From Streptomyces lincolnensis (GTDB lineage: Bacteria > Actinomycetota > Actinomycetes > Streptomycetales > Streptomycetaceae): a stretch of 64,000 nucleotides of DNA. The position numbers and the translations under genes are program-made. The stretch lies in NCBI RefSeq assembly GCF_021173675.1, contig NZ_JAIHON010000004.1, forward strand, positions 620,001 to 684,000, given 5' to 3'. The notes beneath the pieces are model-generated. The model did no database searches. It had not been told where the DNA came from and worked only from the letters and a program-made list of their open reading frames with translations. This document shows positions 54,521-63,308 of this stretch, piece after piece. Within the stretch, counting starts at the first letter, position 1, and each line of letters begins with the position of its first letter.

Positions 54521-57124
54521 ATGGACCCGAACAACCGGGAACCCGAGGGGTACGGCCACGACGGGGACAGTCATGCCCCGCGGCAGCGCCCGCCCAGGGA
54601 TTCCCTCACACCGGACTTCGCGCAGCACACACCCGCTCTCGCCCGGACGGTGCAACTCGTCACGGGCGACTACCTGCTGACCGTCAACCCGGTCGACGGC
54701 AGTGAGATAGAGGTCTGCCCGCCGGGCGAACGCCCCGGCCGGCCCGAGAAGCTCAGCGCGGCCGCGCGGGCCGAGGTCGCCCGTGCCACCCGGCCGCCCG
54801 TGCCACCCGGCCCGGCGCTGCCCGAGCTGCCGCTCCTGGCCCGTCAGGACGAACGCGAGCGGCTGGTGCGGCTGCTCGCCCGCGGCCGTTCCGTCCGCCT
54901 CACCGGCCCGGCCGGCGCCGGCCGGACCAGCCTCCTCGACGTCGTCGCCGAGGACTGCGCGGACCTCGCCCCCGACGGGGTGATCCGCCTCAACGGCAGC
55001 CACCGCACCGTGGACGACCTGCTCCACGACCTCTTCTACGCCGTTCACAACGCACCCCTGCACCGCCCGGACCGGGACGACCTGCTCACTCACGTCCGGG
55101 AGATCGGCGCGGTCGTCGTCCTGGACGACGTCGAGTTCGGCGGCGCCGCCCTGGACGCGTTGCTGGACGCCACCCCCGAGTGCGCCTTCCTGATCGCAGC
55201 CACGCCCGACGTGCCCGCCCCGTCCGCCGACTCCCTGCTCGAAGAGGTCTTCCTCGGCGGCCTGGAACGCGCCGACGGACTGGAGCTCCTGGAGCGCGCC
55301 GTCGGCCGGGCCCTCACCGAGGAGGAGTCGAACTGGGCGGGCGACCTGTGGTTCGAGTCCGAGGGGCTGCCGCTGCGGTTCGTCCAGGCGGGCGCCCTGC
55401 TCCGGCAGCGCGACCGGCTGCGGGCCGGCGCGAACGCCGTCGACGAGTTCGGCGTCTTCGCGGACGCCACCCCCGTCGACGCGCCCTTCGACACTCCCTA
55501 CGACGCCTCCGAGGGGGAGGGCGAGAACGTCCCGCTGCCCTCGCTCGGTGAAGCGGCCGCCCCCGCCCCGCTGCTGGCCACCCGGCTCAGCGACTCGGCG
55601 CGCGCCACCCTGCGGTTCGCCGTCGCGCTCGGCGGCGAGGTGCCCGACCAGGCGCACCTGCCCGCCCTGGTCGACGACACCCACGCGGACGCCGCGCTCG
55701 GCGAGCTGGTCTCCTGCGGTCTGGTCACCCCGGTCGGCGCCCACTACCGGCTCGCCGCCGGCGTCCTGGCCCAACTGGAGGCCGCCGGATACGGCGACGA
55801 CACCGAGGCCCGCGCGCTCACCGCCGCCCAGCACTACGCATGGTGGGCCGGGCACCCCTCGGTCACCCCCGAGCGCGTGTGCGCCGAGGCGGACGCCGTG
55901 CTCGCCGCGCTCGACGTGCTGGTCCCCGTCACGGCACCGCCCGCCGAGAACGCTGAGAACGCCGAGAGCCCCGCCGTACGACTGGCCCGCACGGCGGCAC
56001 CCGCGTTCGCCGCGGGCGGTCACTGGGGCGCCTGGGAGCGGGCGCTGCACCTGGGCTCCGAGGCCGCCCGGCTCGCCGGCGAGGGCGCCGAACGGGCCTA
56101 CTTCCACCACGAGCTGGGCGTCCTCGCGCTCTGCTCGGGCGAACTCGACCGCGCCCGCTCCGAACTGGAGGCCTCCATCGGCCTGCGCGGCGCCCTCGCC
56201 GACAAGCGAGGCACCGTCGCCGGCCGCCGCGCCCTCGCCCTGGTCTCCGACCGCTCCGGCGACACACCGGGCCTCGGTGCGCCGGCCGGGCTCGGCGCGC
56301 GGGCGGGGGAGGAGGTGCCGGACGCGCGGTACGAGGAGTCGCAGTCGCCCCCGGGCGGGGTCCCGGCGGCCTTCCCGCCGCTCCAGCCGCCCTCCGACAG
56401 CGGCACGTTGGTCACCTACCGGGCGGCGTCGTCGTCCGACGGGCCCACCGTGGTGGGCTCCGGGTCCGTGGGAGGCCCCTCGGGGGCCCACAAGGCACGC
56501 GGCGGCTTCCGGGGGTTCGCCCGGCGCAACCTCGTGGCCTCGGGCGCGGGCGCGCTGCTCGTGGCGGTGCTCGGCACGGTCGTCACGCTCGGCGCGACGT
56601 CCGACAACACCCCCGATGAACCGTCCAATCAGGTCGGCGTCAACCCGTCCGCCAGCCAGGGCGTCAACGACGGCAACCTGGGCGCCGACGAACCGAAGAA
56701 CGACGACGGCTCCGACACCGGCGTGGCCACCAGCCGCCCGACCGACCCGGGCCCCGACGGCACCCTCGGCACCTCCGACGACCCGACCCCGACGGACACG
56801 GCACGGCCGTCGGACGACCCGAGCGGGACGCGCGGGCCGACCGGCGGTACGACGACGGCGCCGACGAAGCCGCCGACCTCCTCGAAGCCGCCGTCCTCGT
56901 CCAACCCGCCCACCAGCCAGCCGCCGACGAGCCAGCCGCCCACCAGTCAGCCGCCGACCAGTCAGCCGCCCACGAGCCAGCCGCCGACCTCACCGCCGCC
57001 GAGCACCCCGGAGACCTCCGACTCGGCCAGCGGCCCCGCCTCCTCCCCGGTGGAGACCAGCAGTTCGGCCAGCGCTCCCGAGACCACGGCGAACTCGCCG
57101 AGCAGCTCGGAGTCGGTCATCTGA
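54521..57124 (+). CDS. Membrane-anchored STAND-like ATPase with wall-spanning tail
   Basis: An 867-residue multidomain protein. After an unrecognised 100-residue N-terminus comes a P-loop domain: GPAGAGRTS at 129-137 has Arg135 in place of the usual Walker A Lys, and VVVLDD at 198-203 is Walker B. A helical winged-helix/ARM-like region (about 355-600) resembles the sensor part of STAND ATPases, and a short TPR-like segment (AYFHHELGVLALCSGELDRARSELE) follows. One membrane helix lies at about 670-693, and the last 175 residues are a Pro/Thr/Ser-rich tail with PPTSQ repeats that should cross the wall. The layout implies transfer of a signal across the membrane; the stimulus and target are unknown. 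ATG with GGGGG upstream. Confidence 0.8.
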   Translation: MDPNNREPEGYGHDGDSHAPRQRPPRDSLTPDFAQHTPALARTVQLVTGDYLLTVNPVDGSEIEVCPPGERPGRPEKLSAAARAEVARATRPPVPPGPALPELPLLARQDERERLVRLLARGRSVRLTGPAGAGRTSLLDVVAEDCADLAPDGVIRLNGSHRTVDDLLHDLFYAVHNAPLHRPDRDDLLTHVREIGAVVVLDDVEFGGAALDALLDATPECAFLIAATPDVPAPSADSLLEEVFLGGLERADGLELLERAVGRALTEEESNWAGDLWFESEGLPLRFVQAGALLRQRDRLRAGANAVDEFGVFADATPVDAPFDTPYDASEGEGENVPLPSLGEAAAPAPLLATRLSDSARATLRFAVALGGEVPDQAHLPALVDDTHADAALGELVSCGLVTPVGAHYRLAAGVLAQLEAAGYGDDTEARALTAAQHYAWWAGHPSVTPERVCAEADAVLAALDVLVPVTAPPAENAENAESPAVRLARTAAPAFAAGGHWGAWERALHLGSEAARLAGEGAERAYFHHELGVLALCSGELDRARSELEASIGLRGALADKRGTVAGRRALALVSDRSGDTPGLGAPAGLGARAGEEVPDARYEESQSPPGGVPAAFPPLQPPSDSGTLVTYRAASSSDGPTVVGSGSVGGPSGAHKARGGFRGFARRNLVASGAGALLVAVLGTVVTLGATSDNTPDEPSNQVGVNPSASQGVNDGNLGADEPKNDDGSDTGVATSRPTDPGPDGTLGTSDDPTPTDTARPSDDPSGTRGPTGGTTTAPTKPPTSSKPPSSSNPPTSQPPTSQPPTSQPPTSQPPTSQPPTSPPPSTPETSDSASGPASSPVETSSSASAPETTANSPSSSESVI
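56906..56980 (+). repeat. 15-bp in-frame repeat encoding PPTSQ
   Basis: Five consecutive 15-nt units, differing only at third positions, that encode PPTSQ five times in the extracellular tail of the STAND-like protein. Confidence 0.92.
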
Positions 57125-57142
57125 CCCGCGTACAGCGCGCGA

Positions 57143-57174
57143 AAGGGCCCGGTCCGCCGACGGACCGGGCCCTT
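57143..57174. terminator. Bidirectional terminator between STAND gene and nucS
   Basis: Perfect 14-bp stem aagggcccggtccg / cggaccgggccctt with a 4-nt loop, placed between convergent genes. Confidence 0.92.
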
Positions 57175-57199
57175 GTCGTCGTAGCGGAGCGACGGGGGG

Positions 57200-57871
57200 T
57201 CAGAACAGCCGCAGCTTGTCGTCCTCGATGCCGCGCAGGGCGTCGTAGTCGAGGACCGTGCAGCCGATGCCGCGGTCGGTGGCGAGGACGCGGGCCTGGG
57301 GCTTGATCTCCTGGGCGGCGAAGACGCCGCGGACCGGGGCGAGATGGGGATCGCGGTTCAACAGCTCCAGGTAGCGCGTGAGTTGCTCGACACCGTCGAT
57401 CTCACCGCGCCGCTTGATCTCCACCGCGACCGTCTGGCCGTCGGCGTCCCGGCACAGGATGTCGACCGGGCCGATGGCGGTCATGTACTCGCGGCGGATC
57501 AGTGTGTAGCCCTCGCCGAGGGTCTCGATGCGGTCGGCGAGGAGTTCCTGGAGGTGCGCTTCCACGCCGTCCTTGATCAGGCCGGGATCCACGCCCAGTT
57601 CGTGCGAGGAGTCGTGGAGGACCTCCTCCATCGTGATGATCAGCTTCTCGCCCGCCTTGTTGACGACGGTCCAGACGCCTTCCTCCTCGCCCGATCCCTC
57701 CTTCAGCGTGCAGGGCGGCGACATCCAGTTCAGGGGCTTGTAGGCACGGTCGTCCGCGTGGATCGACACACTGCCGTCCGCCTTCACCAGGATCAGACGG
57801 GGGGCCGAGGGCAGGTGGGCGGTGAGCCGGCCCGCGTAGTCGACGGAACACCGGGCAATGACGAGACGCAT
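57200..57871 (-). CDS. nucS: Mismatch-specific endonuclease NucS/EndoMS
   Basis: A 223-residue endonuclease of the RecB-like fold that replaces MutS/MutL mismatch repair in actinobacteria. The catalytic set is Asp137 (GPVDILC), Glu151 and Lys153 (VAVEIKRRG). The C-terminal DKLRLF is the motif known to bind the sliding clamp. The N-terminal DNA-binding domain spans about 1-110. Start at [10 protein letters not shown], the family start. Length matches characterised homologues. Confidence 0.96.
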   Translation of the reverse strand: MRLVIARCSVDYAGRLTAHLPSAPRLILVKADGSVSIHADDRAYKPLNWMSPPCTLKEGSGEEEGVWTVVNKAGEKLIITMEEVLHDSSHELGVDPGLIKDGVEAHLQELLADRIETLGEGYTLIRREYMTAIGPVDILCRDADGQTVAVEIKRRGEIDGVEQLTRYLELLNRDPHLAPVRGVFAAQEIKPQARVLATDRGIGCTVLDYDALRGIEDDKLRLF

Positions 57872-58118
57872 GGTCGGCAACGCTACTCGACGGGCCCCTG
57901 CGCGCGCGATTCGGCCCAGAACATGCCTGTTCGGTTGTGGCCGATTGTGTGCCCAATGGGACCGCTCTTTGTACGCGTTTTCCTGGTGCCGTCACCGTCC
58001 GTTGCTTACCGTAGTAAACGGGAGGTCGCGAGGTGTGTACGCAGCGTGTTCGGCATCGCGAACTCCCTTTATCTGTCCGGCAACCCCTGAGTCAGTCGGG
58101 GGTGCGAGAGGAGAACCC

Positions 58119-58511
58119 ATGTCGCTCGACGTCTCACCGGCCCTACTCGAGAAGGCCGAGCGAGGCGAGGTCGACGAAGCCGAATTCGTCGACTGCGTCC
58201 GGACCTCCCTGCCCTACGCATGGGAGATGATCAGCTCCCTGGTGGCCCAGCTGAAGGTCGACGGCGGCAACTTCGCCGACAACCAGACGCCTCCGCCGGA
58301 CGAGCAGGCACGCGGTCAGCTGCTGCGTGCGCTTGCGAGTGACGCGATACGCGGCGCGCTCCAGCGGCACTTCGGTGTACGGCTGGCCTTCCAGAACTGC
58401 CACCGGGTGGCGGTGTTCCCGTTGGACGCCTCGGTCGACGAGACGTTGACGCGCTTCACCTCGGTGCGCAGTCAGCTGCTCAACCAGTCTCCGGAGTTCA
58501 GGGACTGCTGA
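58119..58511 (+). CDS. SCO5389-family conserved protein
   Basis: A 130-residue acidic, soluble protein (SPALLEKAERGEVDEAEFVDCVRTSLPYAWEMISSLVAQL) with three Cys and no membrane segment. It matches a small family almost confined to Streptomyces relatives and always near nucS. The ATG has AGAGGAG upstream. The 247-bp gap before it contains a ccgtt/aacgg dyad around 57999-58021 that could be a control site. Function unknown. Confidence 0.8.
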   Translation: MSLDVSPALLEKAERGEVDEAEFVDCVRTSLPYAWEMISSLVAQLKVDGGNFADNQTPPPDEQARGQLLRALASDAIRGALQRHFGVRLAFQNCHRVAVFPLDASVDETLTRFTSVRSQLLNQSPEFRDC

Positions 58512-58526
58512 CGCAGCAAGCCGCTT

Positions 58527-58574
58527 GCTTGCCGCTCCGTACGCGGGAGGTGCATCAGTACTGGGGCGGCAAGC
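58527..58574. terminator. Long-loop inverted repeat between convergent genes
   Basis: Nine-bp arms gcttgccgc / gcggcaagc separated by 30 nt, between the SCO5389-family gene and the flavin-dependent oxidoreductase gene. A possible shared terminator; the long loop weakens the case. Confidence 0.4.
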
Positions 58575-58622
58575 TCCCTGCCGGACGGGGCCGTTCGGCC
58601 CGCGGGGTGGTCGGGGGACGGG

Positions 58623-59651
58623 TCAACCGAGGTGCGGCAGTACCTCCGTACCCAGCCGCCGGATGTTCTCCTCGGTGGCCGCCAGGTCTCCGGACCCCTC
58701 GGTGAGCAGGGCGAAGCGGGAGATGCCGGTCCGCTCGCTGGTCGCGGCGAGCCGGTCGGCGCACAGTCGCGGGGTGCCCACCGGATGCAGTCCGCAGAGC
58801 AGTTCGGTGTAGGCGAGCGGGTCGCGCATCGGACGCTCGCGACCGTCGACCGTGACATGGGCACCGAGTCCTTGCTTCAGCCAGCCCGGCATCGCCTTCG
58901 TGAGGGTCTCCACCGCGTCGGTGCGCCGGTCCGCGATCTGGCAGACGCCGGCCGAGACGTGTGCCGCGTGCCGGACCTGCTCGGGCGGATGCCCGGCCGC
59001 ACGCGCGAGCCGGCGCCACAGGGACACCATCTCGGCCTTCTCCTCGTCGCCGACATGCATGCCGAGCAGCATCGGCAGTCCGCGCTCGGCGGCCATGCGG
59101 ACACTCTGCGGAGAGGTGCACGCGAGCACGACCTCGGGGCCCGCGACCTCCGTCAGGGACTCCGACGGCCGCGGCACGACGGGCACCTCACGGAAGGTGA
59201 ACCGCTCCCCGGCGGCGCCCACCGACGGCTCGCGCAGCCAGCGCACCAGCAGATCGAGTGATTCCGGGAACCCCGTCTCGTACGCCTTCAGACCCGCGCC
59301 GAAGACCTCCAGATCGACCCACGGCCCGCCGCGCCCCACGCCCAGTGAGAAGCGCCCGCCGCTCGTCATGTGCAGCAGCGCGGCCTGTTCGCCGAGGGCC
59401 ACGGGGTGGACGGTGGGCAGCACGCTCACGGCGGTGCCGACGCGCAGTCGCCGGGTACGGCCCAGCAGTAAAGCGGCCAGGGTGATCGCCGACGGGCACG
59501 TGCCGTACGGCACGAAGTGGTGCTCGGCCAGCCAGACCGCGTCGAGCCCGGCCTCCTCCGCGACCTCGGCCGAGCGGACCGCGCGGTGCAGCGCCTCCCC
59601 CTGCCCCTGCCCCGGGAACTGGGCCGCCAACACGAAACTTCCAACGTGCAT
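58623..59651 (-). CDS. LLM-class (luciferase-like) flavin-dependent oxidoreductase
   Basis: A 342-residue TIM-barrel protein of the bacterial luciferase superfamily. WLAEHHFVPYG and LPTVHPVALGEQAALLHMTSGGRFSLGVGRGG (read here as two blocks) are the usual F420/FMN-binding strands. Such enzymes oxidise or reduce diverse small molecules. The ATG has AGGAA upstream and opens the first barrel strand (MHVGSFVLAAQFPGQG). Cofactor (FMN or F420) and substrate cannot be told from sequence. Confidence 0.9.
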   Translation of the reverse strand: MHVGSFVLAAQFPGQGQGEALHRAVRSAEVAEEAGLDAVWLAEHHFVPYGTCPSAITLAALLLGRTRRLRVGTAVSVLPTVHPVALGEQAALLHMTSGGRFSLGVGRGGPWVDLEVFGAGLKAYETGFPESLDLLVRWLREPSVGAAGERFTFREVPVVPRPSESLTEVAGPEVVLACTSPQSVRMAAERGLPMLLGMHVGDEEKAEMVSLWRRLARAAGHPPEQVRHAAHVSAGVCQIADRRTDAVETLTKAMPGWLKQGLGAHVTVDGRERPMRDPLAYTELLCGLHPVGTPRLCADRLAATSERTGISRFALLTEGSGDLAATEENIRRLGTEVLPHLG

Positions 59652-59873
59652 CGCTTTTCCTGCTTCCTTGGCTCCGACGCGGAGCTCCCCCACCCGGCAT
59701 AACCCTCTGACACGTGCCGAGGACACGGCTTGCCGAAGAGATTTGCCGATTGTCTGCGGAATCCGTCGCCCCGGAGGGGGACTTGTGGGGGTTGGTGCCC
59801 TACGCCTACCCGGGGCGGCGCCGCGTAGGCTGGACACGAGCCCTGCATCCTGTATAGCCCCGTGAGGTGTCCT

Positions 59874-60206
59874 GTGTCCCCGCGTCGCAACCGACCCAAG
59901 GGAGTCGGCCCGTCAGGCACGAGTGCCGAGGACGACCGGTCCGGCCGCTACGGCGGCTGGCAGTCCACGGAGAACTGGCGGGGCGAGGAGTGGAACGTAC
60001 GCCATGTGGCCGGGGCAAGCGCCCAGGGCAAGACGTACCGCTGCCCGGGCTGCGAGCAGCTGATCCCGGACGGCGTCCCGCATGTGGTGGCCTGGCCCGA
60101 CCACGTCGGCGTCGACGACCGCCGCCACTGGCACAAGGCCTGCTGGAACGCGCGGGACCGCCGCACCACGCGGGTGCAGCGGTCCCGTAACGCGCCGAGG
60201 TTCTAG
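59874..60206 (+). CDS. Small zinc-ribbon-like protein, conserved in Streptomyces
   Basis: A 110-residue basic protein. The middle contains CPGCEQLIPDG and the later HWHKACW, a Cys/His set that could bind zinc. The N- and C-termini are Arg-rich (SPRRNRPKG; RTTRVQRSRN), suggesting nucleic-acid binding. Homologues are often labelled ATP/GTP-binding without evidence, and no P-loop is present here. The GTG has GAGG six bases upstream. Function unknown. Confidence 0.8.
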   Translation: MSPRRNRPKGVGPSGTSAEDDRSGRYGGWQSTENWRGEEWNVRHVAGASAQGKTYRCPGCEQLIPDGVPHVVAWPDHVGVDDRRHWHKACWNARDRRTTRVQRSRNAPRF

Positions 60207-60230
60207 GGCCGGGGTTCTAGGGCCGAGGGC

Positions 60231-61109
60231 TCACACGTCCCGCTTCTCCAGCAGCGCGAAGGCCGCGGCGAAGGCGACGGCCGTGATGCCCAGGGCGATC
60301 CACAGCGGGTCCCAGCCGGACGGGCCGGACTCGGTGAGGGAGTTGGCGTAGAAGACGCTGAGCTGGTTCGGGATCGAGTACTCGAACAGGGCCTCGCGCA
60401 GGCCGGCCAGCGACTCCGTGAACATGAACAGCGCGATGACCAGCGGGGCCAGCACCAGACCGATCATGACGGTGATCGCGCCCGCCGAGTGCCGGATGAT
60501 CGAGCCGACCACGAGCGAGAGCAGGCCGAGCAGCGCGAGGTAGAGCGAGACGCCGACCGTGCCCTTGAGCCACTCGCCGCCGCTCGGCTCCCGGGCGCCG
60601 TCCAGCAGCGCGATGTCCGCGAAGGCCACCAGCAGCGACGACACCAGCGTCACCACGAACGCGACCACGAAGAACACGATCGACTTCGCCGCGAGGACCC
60701 GGCCGCGGGACGGGCAGGCGACCATCGTGGTGCGGATCATGCCGGTGCCGTACTCCGAGGCCGTGGTCAGCACACCGAGCGTGATCAGGCACATGCTGCC
60801 GAGCAGCAGCCCGAAGAACCCGAACGACAGCGGGTTCTCGTTCCGCAGGCCCTCCGGGTCCGCGTTGGCGGCGACCAGCGCGCCGGTCGCGATGCCGATG
60901 CCGACGACGAGCAGCACGAACACGCCGAGCGTCCACATCGTGGAGCGCACCGACTTGATCTTCGTCCACTCGGAGGCGATCGCGTGCCCGAGGTGGGTGC
61001 GCACGACCGGGATCGGCGAGTTGTAGGTGGGCTGGGGGTACGACGAACCGGGCGCCGCCTGCCAGGTCGGTGCGGCGGTCTGCGGCATCGGGGGCTGCGG
61101 GGTGCTCAT
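60231..61109 (-). CDS. ABC-2 type exporter permease
   Basis: A 292-residue permease. The first 35 residues are Pro/Gln/Tyr-rich and cytoplasmic (MSTPQPPMPQTAAPT), followed by HLGHAIASEWTKIKSVRSTMW and six membrane helices. The EWTKIKSVRST opening is shared with the second permease at 62.5 kb, so the two are paralogues. Its ATG overlaps the stop of the ATPase gene upstream (ATGA), fixing the start and the partnership. Confidence 0.93.
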   Translation of the reverse strand: MSTPQPPMPQTAAPTWQAAPGSSYPQPTYNSPIPVVRTHLGHAIASEWTKIKSVRSTMWTLGVFVLLVVGIGIATGALVAANADPEGLRNENPLSFGFFGLLLGSMCLITLGVLTTASEYGTGMIRTTMVACPSRGRVLAAKSIVFFVVAFVVTLVSSLLVAFADIALLDGAREPSGGEWLKGTVGVSLYLALLGLLSLVVGSIIRHSAGAITVMIGLVLAPLVIALFMFTESLAGLREALFEYSIPNQLSVFYANSLTESGPSGWDPLWIALGITAVAFAAAFALLEKRDV

Positions 61110-62404
61110 CGGGCGTCCTCGGACTTGTTCGGGTCGGCGGCGGGGGCGGCGGGAGCGGGGGCCTGGGCGGGCGCCGGGGGAGCGGCGGCGGGCTGCGGGG
61201 CCGCCGGAGCCTGTCCCTGGGGCGCCTGCGGGACGTACGGGGCCTGCGGGGCGTACGGGTTGGGCCCACCGGCACCCGGGGCCGGAGCGCCGCCGGGAGC
61301 GCCGTAGGGACCTGCCGGCGGCTGCGCCTGGCCCGGCGCCATCGGGTGGCCCTGGGGCGGTGCGAACGGCTGGCCGCCCTGCTGGGGCGGCGGCGGGGCG
61401 TACCAGCCCGGCTGGCCCTGGCCCGGCACCGGCATCGGCGGCTGCGCGCCGGGCGGCAGCTGCTGCTGGAGGCCGGCCCGCTGGTCGACGGACGAGCGGT
61501 AGTCGACGGCGCCCTGCGTCATCCGCATGTACGCCTCCTCCAGCGAGGCCTGGTGCGGCGACAGCTCCCACAGGCGTACGTCGCTGTCGTGCGCGATGTC
61601 GCTGATGCGCGGCAGCGGCAGCCCGGTCACGCGCAGCCCGCCGTCCTGCTCCGGCATGACGTGGCCGCCCGCCTCGGTCAGCGCGGCGGACAGCTTCTCG
61701 CGCAGCTGCGGCTCGGTGTCGGGGGTGCGCACGCGCGCGAAGTCGGCGGAGTTCGCCGAGATGAAGTCCTTGACGCTCAGGTCGGAGAGCAGCTGCCCGC
61801 GCCCGATCACGATCAGGTGGTCGGCGGTGAGCGCCATCTCGCTCATGAGGTGGGAGGAGACGAAGACGGTCCGGCCCTCCGCCGCGAGCGCCTTCATCAG
61901 GTTGCGGACCCAGTGGATGCCCTCGGGGTCGAGGCCGTTGACCGGTTCGTCGAACAGCAGCACCTGGGGGTCGCCGAGCAGCGCGGCGGCGATGCCGAGC
62001 CGCTGGCCCATGCCGAGGGAGAAGCCCTTGGAACGCTTCTTGGCCACGTCCTGGAGGCCGACGACACCGAGCACCTCGTCCACCCGGCGGGCCGGGATGC
62101 CGGAGAGCTGGGCCAGGCTCAGCAGGTGGTTGCGGGCGGCCCGGCCGCCGTGCACGGCCTTGGCGTCCAGCAGCGCGCCGACCTGGCGGGGGGCGTTGGG
62201 CAGCTTGCGGTAGGGGTAGCCGCCGATCGTCACCTGGCCCGAGGTGGGGTTGTCCAGGCCCAGGATCATCCGCATCGTCGTCGACTTGCCCGAGCCGTTG
62301 GGGCCCAGGAAGCCGGTGACGGCTCCGGGCCGCACCTGGAAGGAAAGGTTGTACACAGCGGTCTTGTCGCCGTAGCGCTTGGTCAGGCCGACTGCCTCGA
62401 TCAT
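61106..62404 (-). CDS. ABC exporter ATPase with long Pro/Gln-rich C-terminus
   Basis: A 432-residue ATP-binding subunit. Walker A GPNGSGKST, signature SLGMGQRLGIAAAL, Walker B VLLFDEPVNGLDP and switch VSSHLMSEM are intact within the first 300 residues. From about 315 to the end it is a Pro/Gln/Ala/Gly-rich tail absent from ordinary ABC ATPases, and the paired permease carries a similar N-terminal tail. Start at MIEAVGLTKRYG. Coupled to the permease. Substrate unknown. Confidence 0.92.
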   Translation of the reverse strand: MIEAVGLTKRYGDKTAVYNLSFQVRPGAVTGFLGPNGSGKSTTMRMILGLDNPTSGQVTIGGYPYRKLPNAPRQVGALLDAKAVHGGRAARNHLLSLAQLSGIPARRVDEVLGVVGLQDVAKKRSKGFSLGMGQRLGIAAALLGDPQVLLFDEPVNGLDPEGIHWVRNLMKALAAEGRTVFVSSHLMSEMALTADHLIVIGRGQLLSDLSVKDFISANSADFARVRTPDTEPQLREKLSAALTEAGGHVMPEQDGGLRVTGLPLPRISDIAHDSDVRLWELSPHQASLEEAYMRMTQGAVDYRSSVDQRAGLQQQLPPGAQPPMPVPGQGQPGWYAPPPPQQGGQPFAPPQGHPMAPGQAQPPAGPYGAPGGAPAPGAGGPNPYAPQAPYVPQAPQGQAPAAPQPAAAPPAPAQAPAPAAPAADPNKSEDAR

Positions 62405-62535
62405 GCTCCGCACCCATCGCAAGGTTCAGGACAGCGGGGCGCACGCCCCCCGTAAGGGTTAGGAGCTTATCGGGGCGCTGACGGTTCCGCTCAAATGAAA
62501 GCAAAGCCCAAAGCTTGCCCAGCCCCTCGTCCGGG

Positions 62536-63306
62536 TCACGCGTCCCGCTTCTTCAGCAGGATGTAGCCGCCGATCAGGGCGGCCGCCACCCACAGTGCCA
62601 TGATTCCCAGGCCGCCCCAGGGGCCGTAGGGAGTGTCGTCGTCGATCGGGGTGACCACCTGCATGATCTTGCTGCCGGCCTGGTCGGGCAGGTACTGGCC
62701 GATCTTCTTCGTCGCGTCCACGTTGCCGAGGATGTTGGAGATCAGGAAGAAGAACGGCATCAGGATGCCCAGCGACAGCATCGGTGAGCGCAGCATCGCG
62801 GCGACGCCCATCGAGAACATCGCGATGAGGGTCATGTAGAGGCCGCCGCCGATCACCGCCCGCAGCACGCCCGGGTCGCCGATCGCCGCCTTGTGCTCGC
62901 CGAGCATCGCCTGTCCGAGGAAGAAGGCGACGAAGCTGGTGGCCAGGCCCACGACGAGCGAGAGGGCGGTGGCCACGCCGATCTTGCCGGCCAGGAACGA
63001 GCCGCGCTGCGGTACGGCGGCCAGCGAGGTGCGGATCATGCCGGTGCTGTACTCGTTCGAGACGACGAGCACGCCGAACACGATCATCGCGAGCTGGCCG
63101 AGGCTCATGCCCGCGAAACTGATGAAGGTCGGGTCGAAGGAGAGCCGGTCGTTGCGGCTCATGGAGTCGAACTCGTTCTTCGACAGGGCCGAGATCAGCA
63201 TGCCGAGCCCGATGGTGACGACCACGGCCAGGGAGAGCGTCCACACCGTGGAGGCCACCGACCGGATCTTGGTCCACTCGGACCGGACGACCTGGATCGC
63301 CGCCAT
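62536..63306 (-). CDS. ABC-2 type exporter permease, second system
   Basis: A 256-residue permease with six membrane helices, opening VVRSEWTKIRSVASTVW and closing in LLKKRDA, close to its paralogue at 60.2 kb. It lacks the Pro-rich N-terminal extension. The ATG follows the ATPase stop by two bases, so the pair is one transcription unit. The 131-bp gap to the first system has no gene. Confidence 0.93.
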   Translation of the reverse strand: MAAIQVVRSEWTKIRSVASTVWTLSLAVVVTIGLGMLISALSKNEFDSMSRNDRLSFDPTFISFAGMSLGQLAMIVFGVLVVSNEYSTGMIRTSLAAVPQRGSFLAGKIGVATALSLVVGLATSFVAFFLGQAMLGEHKAAIGDPGVLRAVIGGGLYMTLIAMFSMGVAAMLRSPMLSLGILMPFFFLISNILGNVDATKKIGQYLPDQAGSKIMQVVTPIDDDTPYGPWGGLGIMALWVAAALIGGYILLKKRDA

Positions 63307-63308
63307 GG

